Positions 55,112 through 63,592 of a stretch of DNA of 64,000 nucleotides are shown in pieces. Within the stretch, counting starts at the first letter, position 1. The number at the start of each line of letters is the position of its first letter. A program made the position numbers and the translations under genes. Origin of the DNA: Thermosynechococcaceae cyanobacterium Okahandja (GTDB lineage Bacteria > Cyanobacteriota > Cyanobacteriia > Thermosynechococcales > Thermosynechococcaceae); assembly GCA_041530395.1 (NCBI GenBank), contig CP136945.1:806001-870000 (forward strand). The letters run 5' to 3'. The notes below the pieces were generated by a model that saw nothing but the letters and a program-made list of their open reading frames with translations, had not been told where the DNA came from and searched no databases.

Positions 55112-56200
55112 ATGCCACAGGTCTCTGCCTGCTTAATTGTCAGAAATGAAGCGGCTAACCTACAGCGCTGCTTGAGTAGTGTCCAAGCCGTTGTCGATGA
55201 AATCGTTGTGGTGGATACCGGCTCAACGGACGATACGGTGGCGATCGCCCGTCAGTTTACCGACAAACTCTTTAGCCTGCCGTGGGGCGATGACTTTGCC
55301 GCCGCCCGAAACTACTCCCTTGAGCAGGCGACGGGAGATTGGATCTTGGTGATTGATGCCGATGAAGTGTTGGTGCGCCTCAGCGATACCCCCCTACAAG
55401 CACAGTTAGCCCCCTTAACCCACCTGCAGGCCTGTGAACTGCTGCGCCGCGAAATCGGCACAGGACAGCAATTTTCCGATTTTGCCATTGTGCGCCTCTT
55501 CCGTAACCTGCCAACGCTGCGCTATCGGGGACGGTTTCACGAACAGTTGGTTTCTAGCGGTGCTGACCCCATTGCCACGACCCGTCTGAGTACACTCCGA
55601 ATTGATCACTACGGCTATCAACCCGCTGACCTACAGGCCAAGATGCGCGATCGCAACATTCCCATTTTGGAGCGCATCCGTGCCAGTGAAGGGCTAAGCC
55701 TCAGCCTCCTGTTTGCCTTGGCACAGATGTATAGCGCGGTCAATAACCCCACCGCCGCAACGGAGTGCTTTGAAGAGCTTTACGAACGCCTATTCCCCCA
55801 CCTGCTCACCGGCCAACTGCCGGACGAGGTGCCCGGTGCCCTGCCGGAAATCCTCCATCAACTGGGGCGGCGACTCTTGGCCGCCACGGATCACGATGCG
55901 CTGCAACTGCTGTGTCAACAGAGTTTGACTTGGTTTCCCACCTATCCCCCCCTAAACCACTTGGCGGGGTGTTGGCTCATGGCCTTGGGTTTTCCCCTTG
56001 GGGCCACCGCCTATTTTGAATACTGCCTAGAGTTAGGGCGCACTCACCGCTACAGCAAGCAGATGCCGTTCCCCCTTGGCTATGTGGGCGAACTGGCGGC
56101 TCAGCAGTTGGCCCAAGCTTACCAAGCCTTGGGAGATCCTGAGCGCGCTGAGCACTACCATCAACAGGCAGCGGCCCTTAGCACTGCAGCTCTAGAATAG
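55112..56200 (+). CDS. family 2 glycosyltransferase with TPR-like C-terminus
   Basis: The 362-residue protein starts with a GT2 fold: VSACLIVRNEAANLQRCLSSV, then VVDTGSTDDTVAIARQF, ARNYSLEQATGDWILVIDADE (the DxD metal site). The second half (about 200-355) is all-helical with TPR-like repeats (FALAQMYSAVNNPTAATECFEELY, ALGDPERAEHYHQQAAAL). Such proteins glycosylate or act as SPINDLY-type enzymes; the acceptor is unknown. It lies directly after the DUF3110 gene. Confidence 0.88.
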   Translation: MPQVSACLIVRNEAANLQRCLSSVQAVVDEIVVVDTGSTDDTVAIARQFTDKLFSLPWGDDFAAARNYSLEQATGDWILVIDADEVLVRLSDTPLQAQLAPLTHLQACELLRREIGTGQQFSDFAIVRLFRNLPTLRYRGRFHEQLVSSGADPIATTRLSTLRIDHYGYQPADLQAKMRDRNIPILERIRASEGLSLSLLFALAQMYSAVNNPTAATECFEELYERLFPHLLTGQLPDEVPGALPEILHQLGRRLLAATDHDALQLLCQQSLTWFPTYPPLNHLAGCWLMALGFPLGATAYFEYCLELGRTHRYSKQMPFPLGYVGELAAQQLAQAYQALGDPERAEHYHQQAAALSTAALE

Positions 56201-56213
56201 GGAGCCATCCACC

Positions 56214-57338
56214 CTAGGGTTGCTGGGACGTGATGTCAAAAACCGGTAGGGTGAAATGGAAACAACTGCCTTTACCGAGGTGAGAGTCCACCCAAATTTG
56301 ACCGTAGTGCATCCGGATAATTTGGCGGCAGAGGGCAAGACCAATGCCATAGCCTTCAATGGCGCGATCGCGATCGAGGCGCACCGTCTCGCCAAAAATT
56401 TTCTCCTGTTGCTCCGGCGGAATACCGGGACCGGTGTCACAGACGGTCACTTGTACCTTCTGAGTCATGCGGTGTAGCACGCTCAAGTGAATGGTGCCCC
56501 CCACAGGGGTGTATTTACAGGCATTATCGAGCAGGTTGACCAGTACTTGCCGGATGCGATCGCCGTCCCCATAGACCAAGGGAATATCGAGGGGCAAGTC
56601 GGTTGTGAAGCTTTGCTGCTTGCGTTCAAAGTTTAAGCGCACATCGTTAATGGTTTCTTGGCAGAGGCGGCACAGATCCAGTTGCCGCGGCATAATTTGC
56701 AAGCTATCTTGGGGGCCGCGGGCCGCCAACAGTAGGTCGGTAATCAATTGCCCCATCACAGTGGCTTGGCTGCGGGCATGGTGAAATAGCCGCTGCATAT
56801 CCTCGCGTTTCAGTTGGCCACTGGGGTCGTCCTGCCACTGCGCCTCTAGGGTTTCAAGGGCAATACCCACAGCGGTGAGGGGGTTGCGCAGTTCGTGAGC
56901 CAACAGCCCAATGATCCGATCCTTAAAGTGCAGTTGTTCACTGAGGCGATCGCACTGTTGCCGCAGTTGAAATATCTCATCCTGCAGACGTACCAGTTCC
57001 ATACTGCAATCGGACTGCTCCGCCGCACTTTTTTCCATATCGGCCTGCAGGATCATGGCCACCTCCCGCTGCCAGCGCGGCCACCAGTAGTCCACTTTTT
57101 GTAATAACTTGCGGCCAGCAAGGGTTTGGCGTGGCTCAGGACGTACCTTAATGAGCGCTGGCGTTGCCACCAGCTTATACTCTTCTAGTAGGTAGGGCTG
57201 CTCACCAATGGGGACAACCTTTAGCTCAAAACTAAAGTTTGAAGGCAACTGCTGAATATGGGCTTGAATCGCGGCGGTTTCCTCTTCATCTCCTGGGCGA
57301 TCCGCAACAAAAAGCAGCAAGCTAAGGGGAGGAGCCAT
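56214..57338 (-). CDS. sasA: circadian clock output kinase SasA
   Basis: SasA is the histidine kinase that reads KaiC and phosphorylates RpaA. From ATG 57338 the product is 374 residues. It has a KaiB-like thioredoxin-fold sensor (about 1-95: LSLLLFVADRPGDEEETAAI, LVATPALIKVRPEPRQTLAG), a coiled coil (about 105-140), HisKA with phospho-acceptor His148 in LLAHELRNPLTAVG, and a HATPase with NLLDNACKYTPVGG and DTGPGIPPEQQ. An ATG 14 codons upstream is possible. No kai genes are in this window. Confidence 0.94.
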   Translation of the reverse strand: MAPPLSLLLFVADRPGDEEETAAIQAHIQQLPSNFSFELKVVPIGEQPYLLEEYKLVATPALIKVRPEPRQTLAGRKLLQKVDYWWPRWQREVAMILQADMEKSAAEQSDCSMELVRLQDEIFQLRQQCDRLSEQLHFKDRIIGLLAHELRNPLTAVGIALETLEAQWQDDPSGQLKREDMQRLFHHARSQATVMGQLITDLLLAARGPQDSLQIMPRQLDLCRLCQETINDVRLNFERKQQSFTTDLPLDIPLVYGDGDRIRQVLVNLLDNACKYTPVGGTIHLSVLHRMTQKVQVTVCDTGPGIPPEQQEKIFGETVRLDRDRAIEGYGIGLALCRQIIRMHYGQIWVDSHLGKGSCFHFTLPVFDITSQQP

Positions 57339-57485
57339 TGGCGGGTCGTGATTACAAGTTGGATCAGCAAAGGCTTTCATTCCACCACCAGCATTACGTC
57401 AGTTGCGATCGCTGCATGTTCCCATAGAAACCGCACCTTTGTAAAGTTCAATTAAATTTTAGCGGATTCCTAGCTGGAACCCAAC

Positions 57486-57815
57486 CTAGGACTGTTGGCC
57501 GTCGCGGCGACCTAGCTCGTAAATGCCACCGCCTATCATCCCCATTAAACCTAAGCTCAAGGCCCAGCTTTGTCCTAGGCCAAGGCTGAGTCCCAAAAAG
57601 CAAACCATCCCTAAACCCACAAAGGGAAGCACCCCCAGCATACCGGCCCAAAAGTCAGCAGGAGCATCGGCGCGAAATCCCTTGAGCCAAGTGGCGAGCC
57701 GCTGAATCAAGGCTTGAGTGGTGGGATAAAAGCCCCAATATAAGGCGATCGCCCACAGCCCAGACCCGGCCACGGCAATCGGCGAAAAGGAAAGTTGCTG
57801 TAGGTTTTGAATCAT
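57486..57815 (-). CDS. small membrane protein, unknown
   Basis: A 109-residue protein with about three membrane segments: about 11-32 (IAVAGSGLWAIALYWGFY), about 55-78 (AGMLGVLPFVGLGMVCFLGLSLGLG) and about 82-98 (LSLGLMGMIGGGIYEL). It ends in a short charged tail. I do not recognise it. It overlaps the stop of the upstream 326-residue gene by 4 bases, so they are translationally coupled. Confidence 0.75.
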   Translation of the reverse strand: MIQNLQQLSFSPIAVAGSGLWAIALYWGFYPTTQALIQRLATWLKGFRADAPADFWAGMLGVLPFVGLGMVCFLGLSLGLGQSWALSLGLMGMIGGGIYELGRRDGQQS

Positions 57816-58792
57816 ACCAATCCTTGGAAAATTTTGGGATCAAACATCTCCCGCAGCGCCAGATAGTAAGGGATGAACACACTTGTATCATGTTCTGCGG
57901 CTCGTGCCTCAATCTCTTTCCCCAACAGGTGCACCATCTGAAAGACAAGCTCCCAAGTCACATTTAAGGAGGGGTACAGCATCAAACAGAGGGGGAATAG
58001 CTCCCGCTGCAAGGCATCGAGGCGCTGCTCAAGTAAACACACCCACAGGTAAATCTGAAACATTTCCACGTCGCGAATACTGGAGATCCGCACGCTCGGT
58101 TGAGTTAACAAGCCACTAAAACAGCGGTGCTTCGGGTTCAGTTCAGCAACCCGTTCACAAATCCGGGTGGCGATCGCGGTGCTTTGGGGCAGCAGATGAC
58201 GCACCAGTTGTAGGACTGGGGCATCGTAATCGTAGTTGGCCGCCGCATCGTAAGCCCGATGCAAGGGCATGTAGAGGTGGTCATCAATGACCTTAAAAAA
58301 GCTGCTCAAGATGGGGCGTTGACTGGCAGGGGCAGCCTCCAACAACAGCACACCCGTATGGTGAAACTGCATACTCACAAAGCCAATCACCCGTGGATCC
58401 TCTGCCGTATAGCGGGCGCGCACCTCACTGATGGCACTGGCCACCTTTGTTGTCATCTGCTGGGTGCTTTTGTGCTCTTGGTACAGCTTGAGGGTTCGCT
58501 GATAGATGTCATGAATATCTTTGGAAATCTGCCACGGATCCACAAGCTCCGCCGCAATGCCATGGCGGATCATCTCGGCAGCCAAAAAGCCTTCTGTGCG
58601 CTGCCATGCCTTGACACTGGCATTACGTAGCTCCGAGAGCAACCGCGGCGCAACAACAATCGGGTCGTCCTCGGCAACAGCGGTGGTGTTCAAGGTAGTG
58701 ATGTAGCGCTTTGCCCACGCCTGCGCCAGACTCTTGAGGGAAGACGTAGAATCGGTTGCGATCGCAACCGCCGCGCGAGGGTCATCAAACAT
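57812..58792 (-). CDS. conserved hypothetical protein, 326 residues
   Basis: A soluble, mostly helical protein (SSLKSLAQAWAKRYITTL, STQQMTTKVASAISEVRARY, QLVRHLLPQSTAIATRICERV). I recognise no catalytic motif. The composition is rich in Leu/Ala with several His/Tyr/Phe clusters, such as FVSMQFHHTGVLLLE and SSFFKVIDDHLYMPLHRAYD. It appears to be a normal cyanobacterial core gene by GC and codon use. The membrane protein gene follows with a 4-base overlap, suggesting a joint function. Confidence 0.75.
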   Translation of the reverse strand: MFDDPRAAVAIATDSTSSLKSLAQAWAKRYITTLNTTAVAEDDPIVVAPRLLSELRNASVKAWQRTEGFLAAEMIRHGIAAELVDPWQISKDIHDIYQRTLKLYQEHKSTQQMTTKVASAISEVRARYTAEDPRVIGFVSMQFHHTGVLLLEAAPASQRPILSSFFKVIDDHLYMPLHRAYDAAANYDYDAPVLQLVRHLLPQSTAIATRICERVAELNPKHRCFSGLLTQPSVRISSIRDVEMFQIYLWVCLLEQRLDALQRELFPLCLMLYPSLNVTWELVFQMVHLLGKEIEARAAEHDTSVFIPYYLALREMFDPKIFQGLV

Positions 58793-58970
58793 AGGGATGC
58801 TACCAGCTAAACATTAGCCCGACAGATGCAAGATATTAAGAATTGTAACGCAATTCTCAAGAACCTGCCATCCCTGCGGCCACCCCAGCGCCGCTAACTC
58901 TTCCGTAGGGGGTAGTTTCTGCGGCGATTATGTCCTAGGGTAAAACGGTGACGAATTGGAGGAACTCCCC

Positions 58971-60398
58971 ATGCCACCCGAGGTCATCACCGTTTGGACG
59001 GGCATTGTCCAGATTGTGGAGACCCCCATTTTCCAACTAGGCAGTGAGCCAATCTCTATCCGCTGGATTTTTCAGGTCATTTTGCTCCTCGTTTTGGTAG
59101 CCATTCTGGCGCGTTTTTTTAAGGGGGTACTCAAAAATCAATTGTTGCCGCGCCTTGGCCTTGACTTAGGCAACCGCGAAGCCATTTCCACGGTGGTGAG
59201 CGGGGCGGGAGGTGCCTTGGGTTACATTGTTGTTCTGCAAGCAGTTGGCATTAACCTTGATTCCCTAGCCGTTATTATTGGTGGCCTTGGGGTGGGGATT
59301 GGTTTTGGCTTGCAGGATGTCACCCGTAACCTCATTAGTGGTTTTACATTACTGATTGAGCGTAAGGTGCGGGTGGGCGACTTTGTGGAAATTGAAAACA
59401 TTAGCGGCTACGTCCAAGAAGTCTCGATGCGGGCAACGGTGATTCAAACTTTCAATGGCTCCAATGTGGTGGTGCCCAACACCTACTTGGCCGATAGTCC
59501 GGTATTGAACTGGTACTATGAGACCCATCGCGGGCGCATTGACATTCCTATTGGTGTTGCCTACGGTAGCGATCCGGTACTGGTGACCGAGGTATTGCTG
59601 AACATTGCCTATTCTGAGCCGGAGGTGCTGAGCCAGCCAGCACCCAAGGTTATTTTTCGTGAGTTTGGCGACTCTGCCCTTCATTTTGAACTGTGGGTAT
59701 GGACGGATGCCATCGAGCGGCGCATCTTTATTAAAAGCAGTTTGAACTTTAAGATTGACTACTACTTCCGTCAGCACAATATTTCTATTCCCTTTCCGCA
59801 GCGGGATTTGTGGATTCGCAATGGAACAGTAGCCTTGCAGGGGGAAACAGCGGCGGCTGAGCCACAGGTACTAGCGCCAATGACCCCCTCCCTCAAAGAC
59901 CTGTTGAAGGAGGTGAGTTACTTTAGCTGCATGAACGATTTGCAGTTGCGGTTTTTAATTGAGGCGGGGTATCGCAAGCACTTACAGGCCAACGAGATTT
60001 TGTTTCAGGCGCAGGAGTTCACCACCAATTTTTATATTGTTCTCAAGGGACAAATGGCGGCAGTCTATGAGCAGGATGGCGAACTCAAGCAGATGTTTAC
60101 CCTCAATGAGGGGGATCATTTTGGCGAATTGCCCCTGATGCTGGGGATTGCCTGCCCCACCACCATGATGGCGCTGACGGATACGGTACTGTTTGTGCTA
60201 CCCCGAGAAGGGTTCGAGCAACTGCTGAGGCAGCATCCCTATCTTGCGGACGACATTGCCGGGGCGATCGCCCAACGCCAAGATGTTATTGCCCAGCACC
60301 AAGAGGCATTACGGCAACCAAGCCCCTCAGGTGCGAATGGTCCTGGCGACTGGATTCGCGATCGCCTCCAAAAGTTGCTGGGTTGGGGCAAGGCCTGA
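58971..60398 (+). CDS. MscS-type mechanosensitive channel with cyclic-nucleotide-binding domain
   Basis: The 475-residue protein has three membrane helices at the N-terminus (about 33-53, 80-105, 85-125 region). The MscS pore and beta domain (about 100-280) shows GGLGVGIGFGLQDVTRNLISGF followed by RKVRVGDFVEIENISG and NGSNVVVPN. A C-terminal cNMP-binding domain (about 315-435) has FGELPLMLGIACPTTMMALTDTVLFVLPREGF. The usual cNMP-contacting Arg/Thr/Ser pair of the phosphate cassette is altered (GELPLMLGIACPTT), so nucleotide binding is uncertain. GGAGGA precedes the ATG. It would be a gated osmotic valve. Confidence 0.92.
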   Translation: MPPEVITVWTGIVQIVETPIFQLGSEPISIRWIFQVILLLVLVAILARFFKGVLKNQLLPRLGLDLGNREAISTVVSGAGGALGYIVVLQAVGINLDSLAVIIGGLGVGIGFGLQDVTRNLISGFTLLIERKVRVGDFVEIENISGYVQEVSMRATVIQTFNGSNVVVPNTYLADSPVLNWYYETHRGRIDIPIGVAYGSDPVLVTEVLLNIAYSEPEVLSQPAPKVIFREFGDSALHFELWVWTDAIERRIFIKSSLNFKIDYYFRQHNISIPFPQRDLWIRNGTVALQGETAAAEPQVLAPMTPSLKDLLKEVSYFSCMNDLQLRFLIEAGYRKHLQANEILFQAQEFTTNFYIVLKGQMAAVYEQDGELKQMFTLNEGDHFGELPLMLGIACPTTMMALTDTVLFVLPREGFEQLLRQHPYLADDIAGAIAQRQDVIAQHQEALRQPSPSGANGPGDWIRDRLQKLLGWGKA

Positions 60399-60412
60399 CA
60401 TTCTGCCGATGT

Positions 60413-60913
60413 TTACCCTAAGGGGTTGAGTTCTTTCACAGCCTGTAAGACCTCTGCATACAACTGGGCATCGATCCAGAAGCCAACTTGCTCAATCAAG
60501 GTATCCAGTAATGGTTTGACCTCAGGAATCAAGGTATTTCGCTTAGCGGCAATCAGAATACCCAACACCCCTGTGACTTGTAGCCCTGCTCGCATTGCAG
60601 CGGCTCTCCCGAGTCGGTCATCTATGAGAAGGCGATCGGCGTTCACTTCCAGCGCTAGGGCGATCGCCTCAGCTTCACCGGGGTCGAGTTCGGCTCTTAA
60701 CCCGTTGACCAATTCCTGATTCGTGGCAGATTGTATTTTAATCCAGCCTAGGGTCGGCACAACCCTAGCACTGGCATCGGTGTTGCCTACATTGGTGATT
60801 TCGCTGAAAACTGTTGTTGGAATCAGGAGTTCATCGTAGAGGTGGCGGAGCAAATCGAGATGACCAATGGTGGACAGGTAAACGATCGGCGACGTATTAC
60901 TGACTACAATCAT
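60413..60913 (-). CDS. DUF3368 PIN-like toxin
   Basis: A 166-residue PIN-like protein. It opens VSNTSPIVYLSTIGHLDLL with the first acidic/SNTSP motif. ELDPGEAEAIALALE and ADRLLIDDRLGRAAAMRAGL hold the later acidic residues. Such DUF3368 proteins are toxins, probably RNases, paired with UPF0175. It overlaps the antitoxin gene by 4 bases (ATGA), typical of a type II toxin-antitoxin operon. Confidence 0.9.
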   Translation of the reverse strand: MIVVSNTSPIVYLSTIGHLDLLRHLYDELLIPTTVFSEITNVGNTDASARVVPTLGWIKIQSATNQELVNGLRAELDPGEAEAIALALEVNADRLLIDDRLGRAAAMRAGLQVTGVLGILIAAKRNTLIPEVKPLLDTLIEQVGFWIDAQLYAEVLQAVKELNPLG

Positions 60914-61155
60914 CGCCAGTCGTTTGCTTCTAGGGTTTTAAGGTCTTGCCGGAAGTCTTCAACGCCGTAATGAATGGGGATTTTACGACTACCTAAGATA
61001 CGTTGAAACTCCAGTTGATTCATCTGTGCAAACTGGCTGGCTGTGCCCAGAGTAATCTTTTCCTGCTGAAATAGCAGAATGGCAATTTCGAGTTTGAGAT
61101 CGGCTTCAGTAATATGCGCCGCTTGCAGAAACTCATCGGGAATGACCAAGCTCAT
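60910..61155 (-). CDS. UPF0175 antitoxin
   Basis: An 81-residue protein of the UPF0175 family. The pattern is MSLVIPDEFLQAA, then LEIAILLFQQEKITLGTASQFA, FQRILGSRKIPIHYGVEDFRQDL. The central helix-turn-helix (ITLGTASQFAQMNQLEFQRIL) binds DNA for auto-repression; the C-terminus neutralises the toxin. It is the first gene of the pair. Confidence 0.9.
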   Translation of the reverse strand: MSLVIPDEFLQAAHITEADLKLEIAILLFQQEKITLGTASQFAQMNQLEFQRILGSRKIPIHYGVEDFRQDLKTLEANDWR

Positions 61156-61315
61156 GGTTCTAATCTCCGGTGTGTATTTGCTTTACTGAACAACTACCCT
61201 CAAGCTCTGCTACCCAAACTTTATGGAGGACACATTCGACCCAATCAGCGCGATCCGTTGTAGCACATGCGCAGAAGCAGGTACATATAGCCCTCCGAAC
61301 TCCCCAAAGCTAAAT

Positions 61316-62218
61316 TCACTGGTTCTTAAAGCTGTAGGAGCCGCGATAGTTGCTGAGTTGCCCCAATTCCGTTAGCGATCGCGTCCCTGAGTAGAGTTGG
61401 TCGTTAATTTCCCACGTGGGGTAGCCTTGAATGCCCTTGGCACGGCAGCGCTCCACTTGAGGGTTGGCACCATTGGCATCGCATTCAACGTAGGTCAACT
61501 CCCGCACCGCTTGTTTGCCAAACAGTTCTTTTTGATCGTGGCAGTGACTACACCAATAGGCTCCGTACATCACCGCCCCAGTTTGGGTCAGGTGCCGCGC
61601 TAAGGCAATTTCTGCCGGTCCAGAGGTGTTGACAATCGGAATGCCCGGTCCGCCGTCATCCCGCACCATCGTGGTGTTGTAAATGCCAAACACGCCCACA
61701 AGGGTAATCACCGCCACAATAAAGCCGGTAAAAACCAATTGACCGCGATCGCCCCAGTCATGGCCAACAATGGTCAACCCCAAAAACGCCCAGCTAAAAA
61801 TAGCGGAGGCAATGCAGTAAGGACAAGATGCCTGAATCGCTGTTACCAGAATGTACATCAGGTAGCTGCTAAAGGCAGCCATGGCGGTCGCACCTATAAA
61901 CAGCAGCGTCCACGTTGTGCCCTCTACCCGTTTGCGCAACTCCTTTTGCTGGGGCTGATTCAACAGCAACGGCAGCACCGCCAGCGATAGCATTCCCGTG
62001 TAAGCCACAAACCCCAGCAGAGACAGGGGAATACCAAAGACCGTTGCCCAGGGGCTGTTCAGGACAATATCACACCCATCCGTCGGACAGGTCACGTCCT
62101 GATTGGTGAGCTTAGCAATCGTTAAGTAGGCGGTAACCGCCATGCCTGCTAGGGCAATGCCACTGATCAACCCGCGCGACCAGCGATGAATCCAAGGAGT
62201 TGAGCGACGCCGAACCAT
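61316..62218 (-). CDS. VKOR-thioredoxin fusion (disulfide-forming oxidase)
   Basis: The 300-residue membrane protein joins a vitamin K epoxide reductase domain to a thioredoxin-like domain. The four-helix VKOR part has Cys44 and Cys49 (CPTDGC), the conserved Ser near NSPWATVFGIPLSLLG, and the redox CPYC at 132-135. The C-terminal domain has CSHC at 223-226 and the cis-proline YPTW, plus Cys246 and Cys258. Cyanobacteria use this fusion (in place of DsbB-DsbA) to form disulfides in exported proteins; in chloroplasts its homologue assists photosystem II. Five helices are predicted; the thioredoxin domain faces the periplasm or lumen. Confidence 0.95.
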   Translation of the reverse strand: MVRRRSTPWIHRWSRGLISGIALAGMAVTAYLTIAKLTNQDVTCPTDGCDIVLNSPWATVFGIPLSLLGFVAYTGMLSLAVLPLLLNQPQQKELRKRVEGTTWTLLFIGATAMAAFSSYLMYILVTAIQASCPYCIASAIFSWAFLGLTIVGHDWGDRGQLVFTGFIVAVITLVGVFGIYNTTMVRDDGGPGIPIVNTSGPAEIALARHLTQTGAVMYGAYWCSHCHDQKELFGKQAVRELTYVECDANGANPQVERCRAKGIQGYPTWEINDQLYSGTRSLTELGQLSNYRGSYSFKNQ

Positions 62219-62256
62219 ACGTTAACCTCCGGATGAGGATACAAGCACCCTCAGGA

Positions 62257-62291
62257 ATTCGTTCAAATTCGTTCAATTCACGTTCAATTCA
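62257..62291. repeat. three iterated GAATTGAACG-type repeats
   Basis: On the minus strand TGAATTGAACG occurs twice in a row and a third, degenerate copy AATTTGAACG follows. They lie between the VKOR gene (39 bases upstream of its ATG) and cofH (99 bases upstream of its start). The 11-base spacing puts copies about one helical turn apart, so they could be a regulator site. Confidence 0.75.
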
Positions 62292-62389
62292 TTATAGCCT
62301 TGGGGTTGCGAGCCTCAGTGCCCACCCAAGACCCATAAAAACAGGCAAAATATATGCAAAATATTAGGATACGTTGCAGGGGTTTGCCT

Positions 62390-63592
62390 ATGGCTGCGGC
62401 GGCACTCCATTCGCTGTTAGATTTAGCCTTGTCAGAGGACATTCTGCACACCAATGGCTTAACGGCCACAACGGCCCTAGCCCTCCTAGAGACGGCTCTG
62501 CCCCTCGCCATGACGGTGCCCGCCACCACCACAGACTTGCCGCCACTGCTCCTTGCCCTGCAAGCCAGTGCGGATCGGCTGCGACAGCAACAGGTAGGCG
62601 ACACCGTAACCTATGTGGTTAACCGCAACATTAACTTTACGAATATTTGCGAGCAACACTGCGGCTTTTGCGCCTTTCGCCGCGATCCTACGGCTGGGGA
62701 TGCCTACTGGTTGACGCTTGACGAAATCTTGGCCAAAGTAGCAGCGGCTCTCACCCAAGGTGCCACCGAAATTTGTATGCAGGGGGGGCTGAATCCGGCG
62801 GCAAAGCTGCGGGGGTCAAGCCTGCGTTACTATCAGCAGTTGGTGCAGCAAATTAAAGCCGCTTTTCCCCAGGTGCACCTCCATGCCTTTTCCCCTCAAG
62901 AAGTACAATTTGTTGCCCGCGAAGATGGATGCTCCTACGCTGAGGTGATTGCCACCCTACAAGAAGCGGGGGTGGACTCCATGCCCGGAACTGCCGCAGA
63001 AGTATTAGTCGATCGGGTGCGCGCTAAAATTTGCCCTGAAAAAATTAATACCGCCACATGGCTTGAAATTGTCGGCACGGCGCACCGACTGGGGATGTGG
63101 ACCACCAGTACGCTGCTGTGTGGCCACATTGAAACGCCACGGGATCAACTCACCCATTTGCAGCACCTCGCGCAACTTCAGCGCACGGCGCTCGCAAAGG
63201 ACTATCCTGGCCGGATTAGTGAATTTATTCTGCTGCCCTACGTTGGGGAACACGCCCCTAAGGCCATGCGACAATGGGTAGGGCACGTGCAGCCGCAGTT
63301 ATGGCCAACCTTGGTATTGACGGCAGTAGCACGTCTGTTTTTGGGGCAGTGGATTCCTAACCACCAACCCAGTTGGGTCAAGCTAGGATTGGCCGGAGCG
63401 ACCATGGCTCTGACGTGGGGCTGTAATGACTTAGGGGGCACCCTCATGGAAGAGCACATTACCTCGGTGGCAGGCGCGCGCGGTGGCACGGCCCTGACGG
63501 TGGCTGATCTAGAAGGAGCTATTCGCTCCCTTGGGCGCGTTCCTTGTCAACGCACGACCCTTTACCATTGCCTTGGAGAGGATTCCTTATGA
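62390..63592 (+). CDS. cofH: FO synthase subunit 2 (CofH)
   Basis: CofH, with CofG, builds the deazaflavin FO (8-HDF) from tyrosine and a ribityl-pyrimidine; in cyanobacteria FO is the antenna cofactor of DNA photolyase. From ATG 62390 the product is 400 residues. The radical SAM cluster is in [12 protein letters not shown] (CxxxCxxC). Further family parts are [46 protein letters not shown] and [18 protein letters not shown]. The cofG subunit is not in this window. An upstream ATG (62354) would add twelve residues with no family support. The next gene overlaps by 4 bases. Confidence 0.94.
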   Translation: MAAAALHSLLDLALSEDILHTNGLTATTALALLETALPLAMTVPATTTDLPPLLLALQASADRLRQQQVGDTVTYVVNRNINFTNICEQHCGFCAFRRDPTAGDAYWLTLDEILAKVAAALTQGATEICMQGGLNPAAKLRGSSLRYYQQLVQQIKAAFPQVHLHAFSPQEVQFVAREDGCSYAEVIATLQEAGVDSMPGTAAEVLVDRVRAKICPEKINTATWLEIVGTAHRLGMWTTSTLLCGHIETPRDQLTHLQHLAQLQRTALAKDYPGRISEFILLPYVGEHAPKAMRQWVGHVQPQLWPTLVLTAVARLFLGQWIPNHQPSWVKLGLAGATMALTWGCNDLGGTLMEEHITSVAGARGGTALTVADLEGAIRSLGRVPCQRTTLYHCLGEDSL

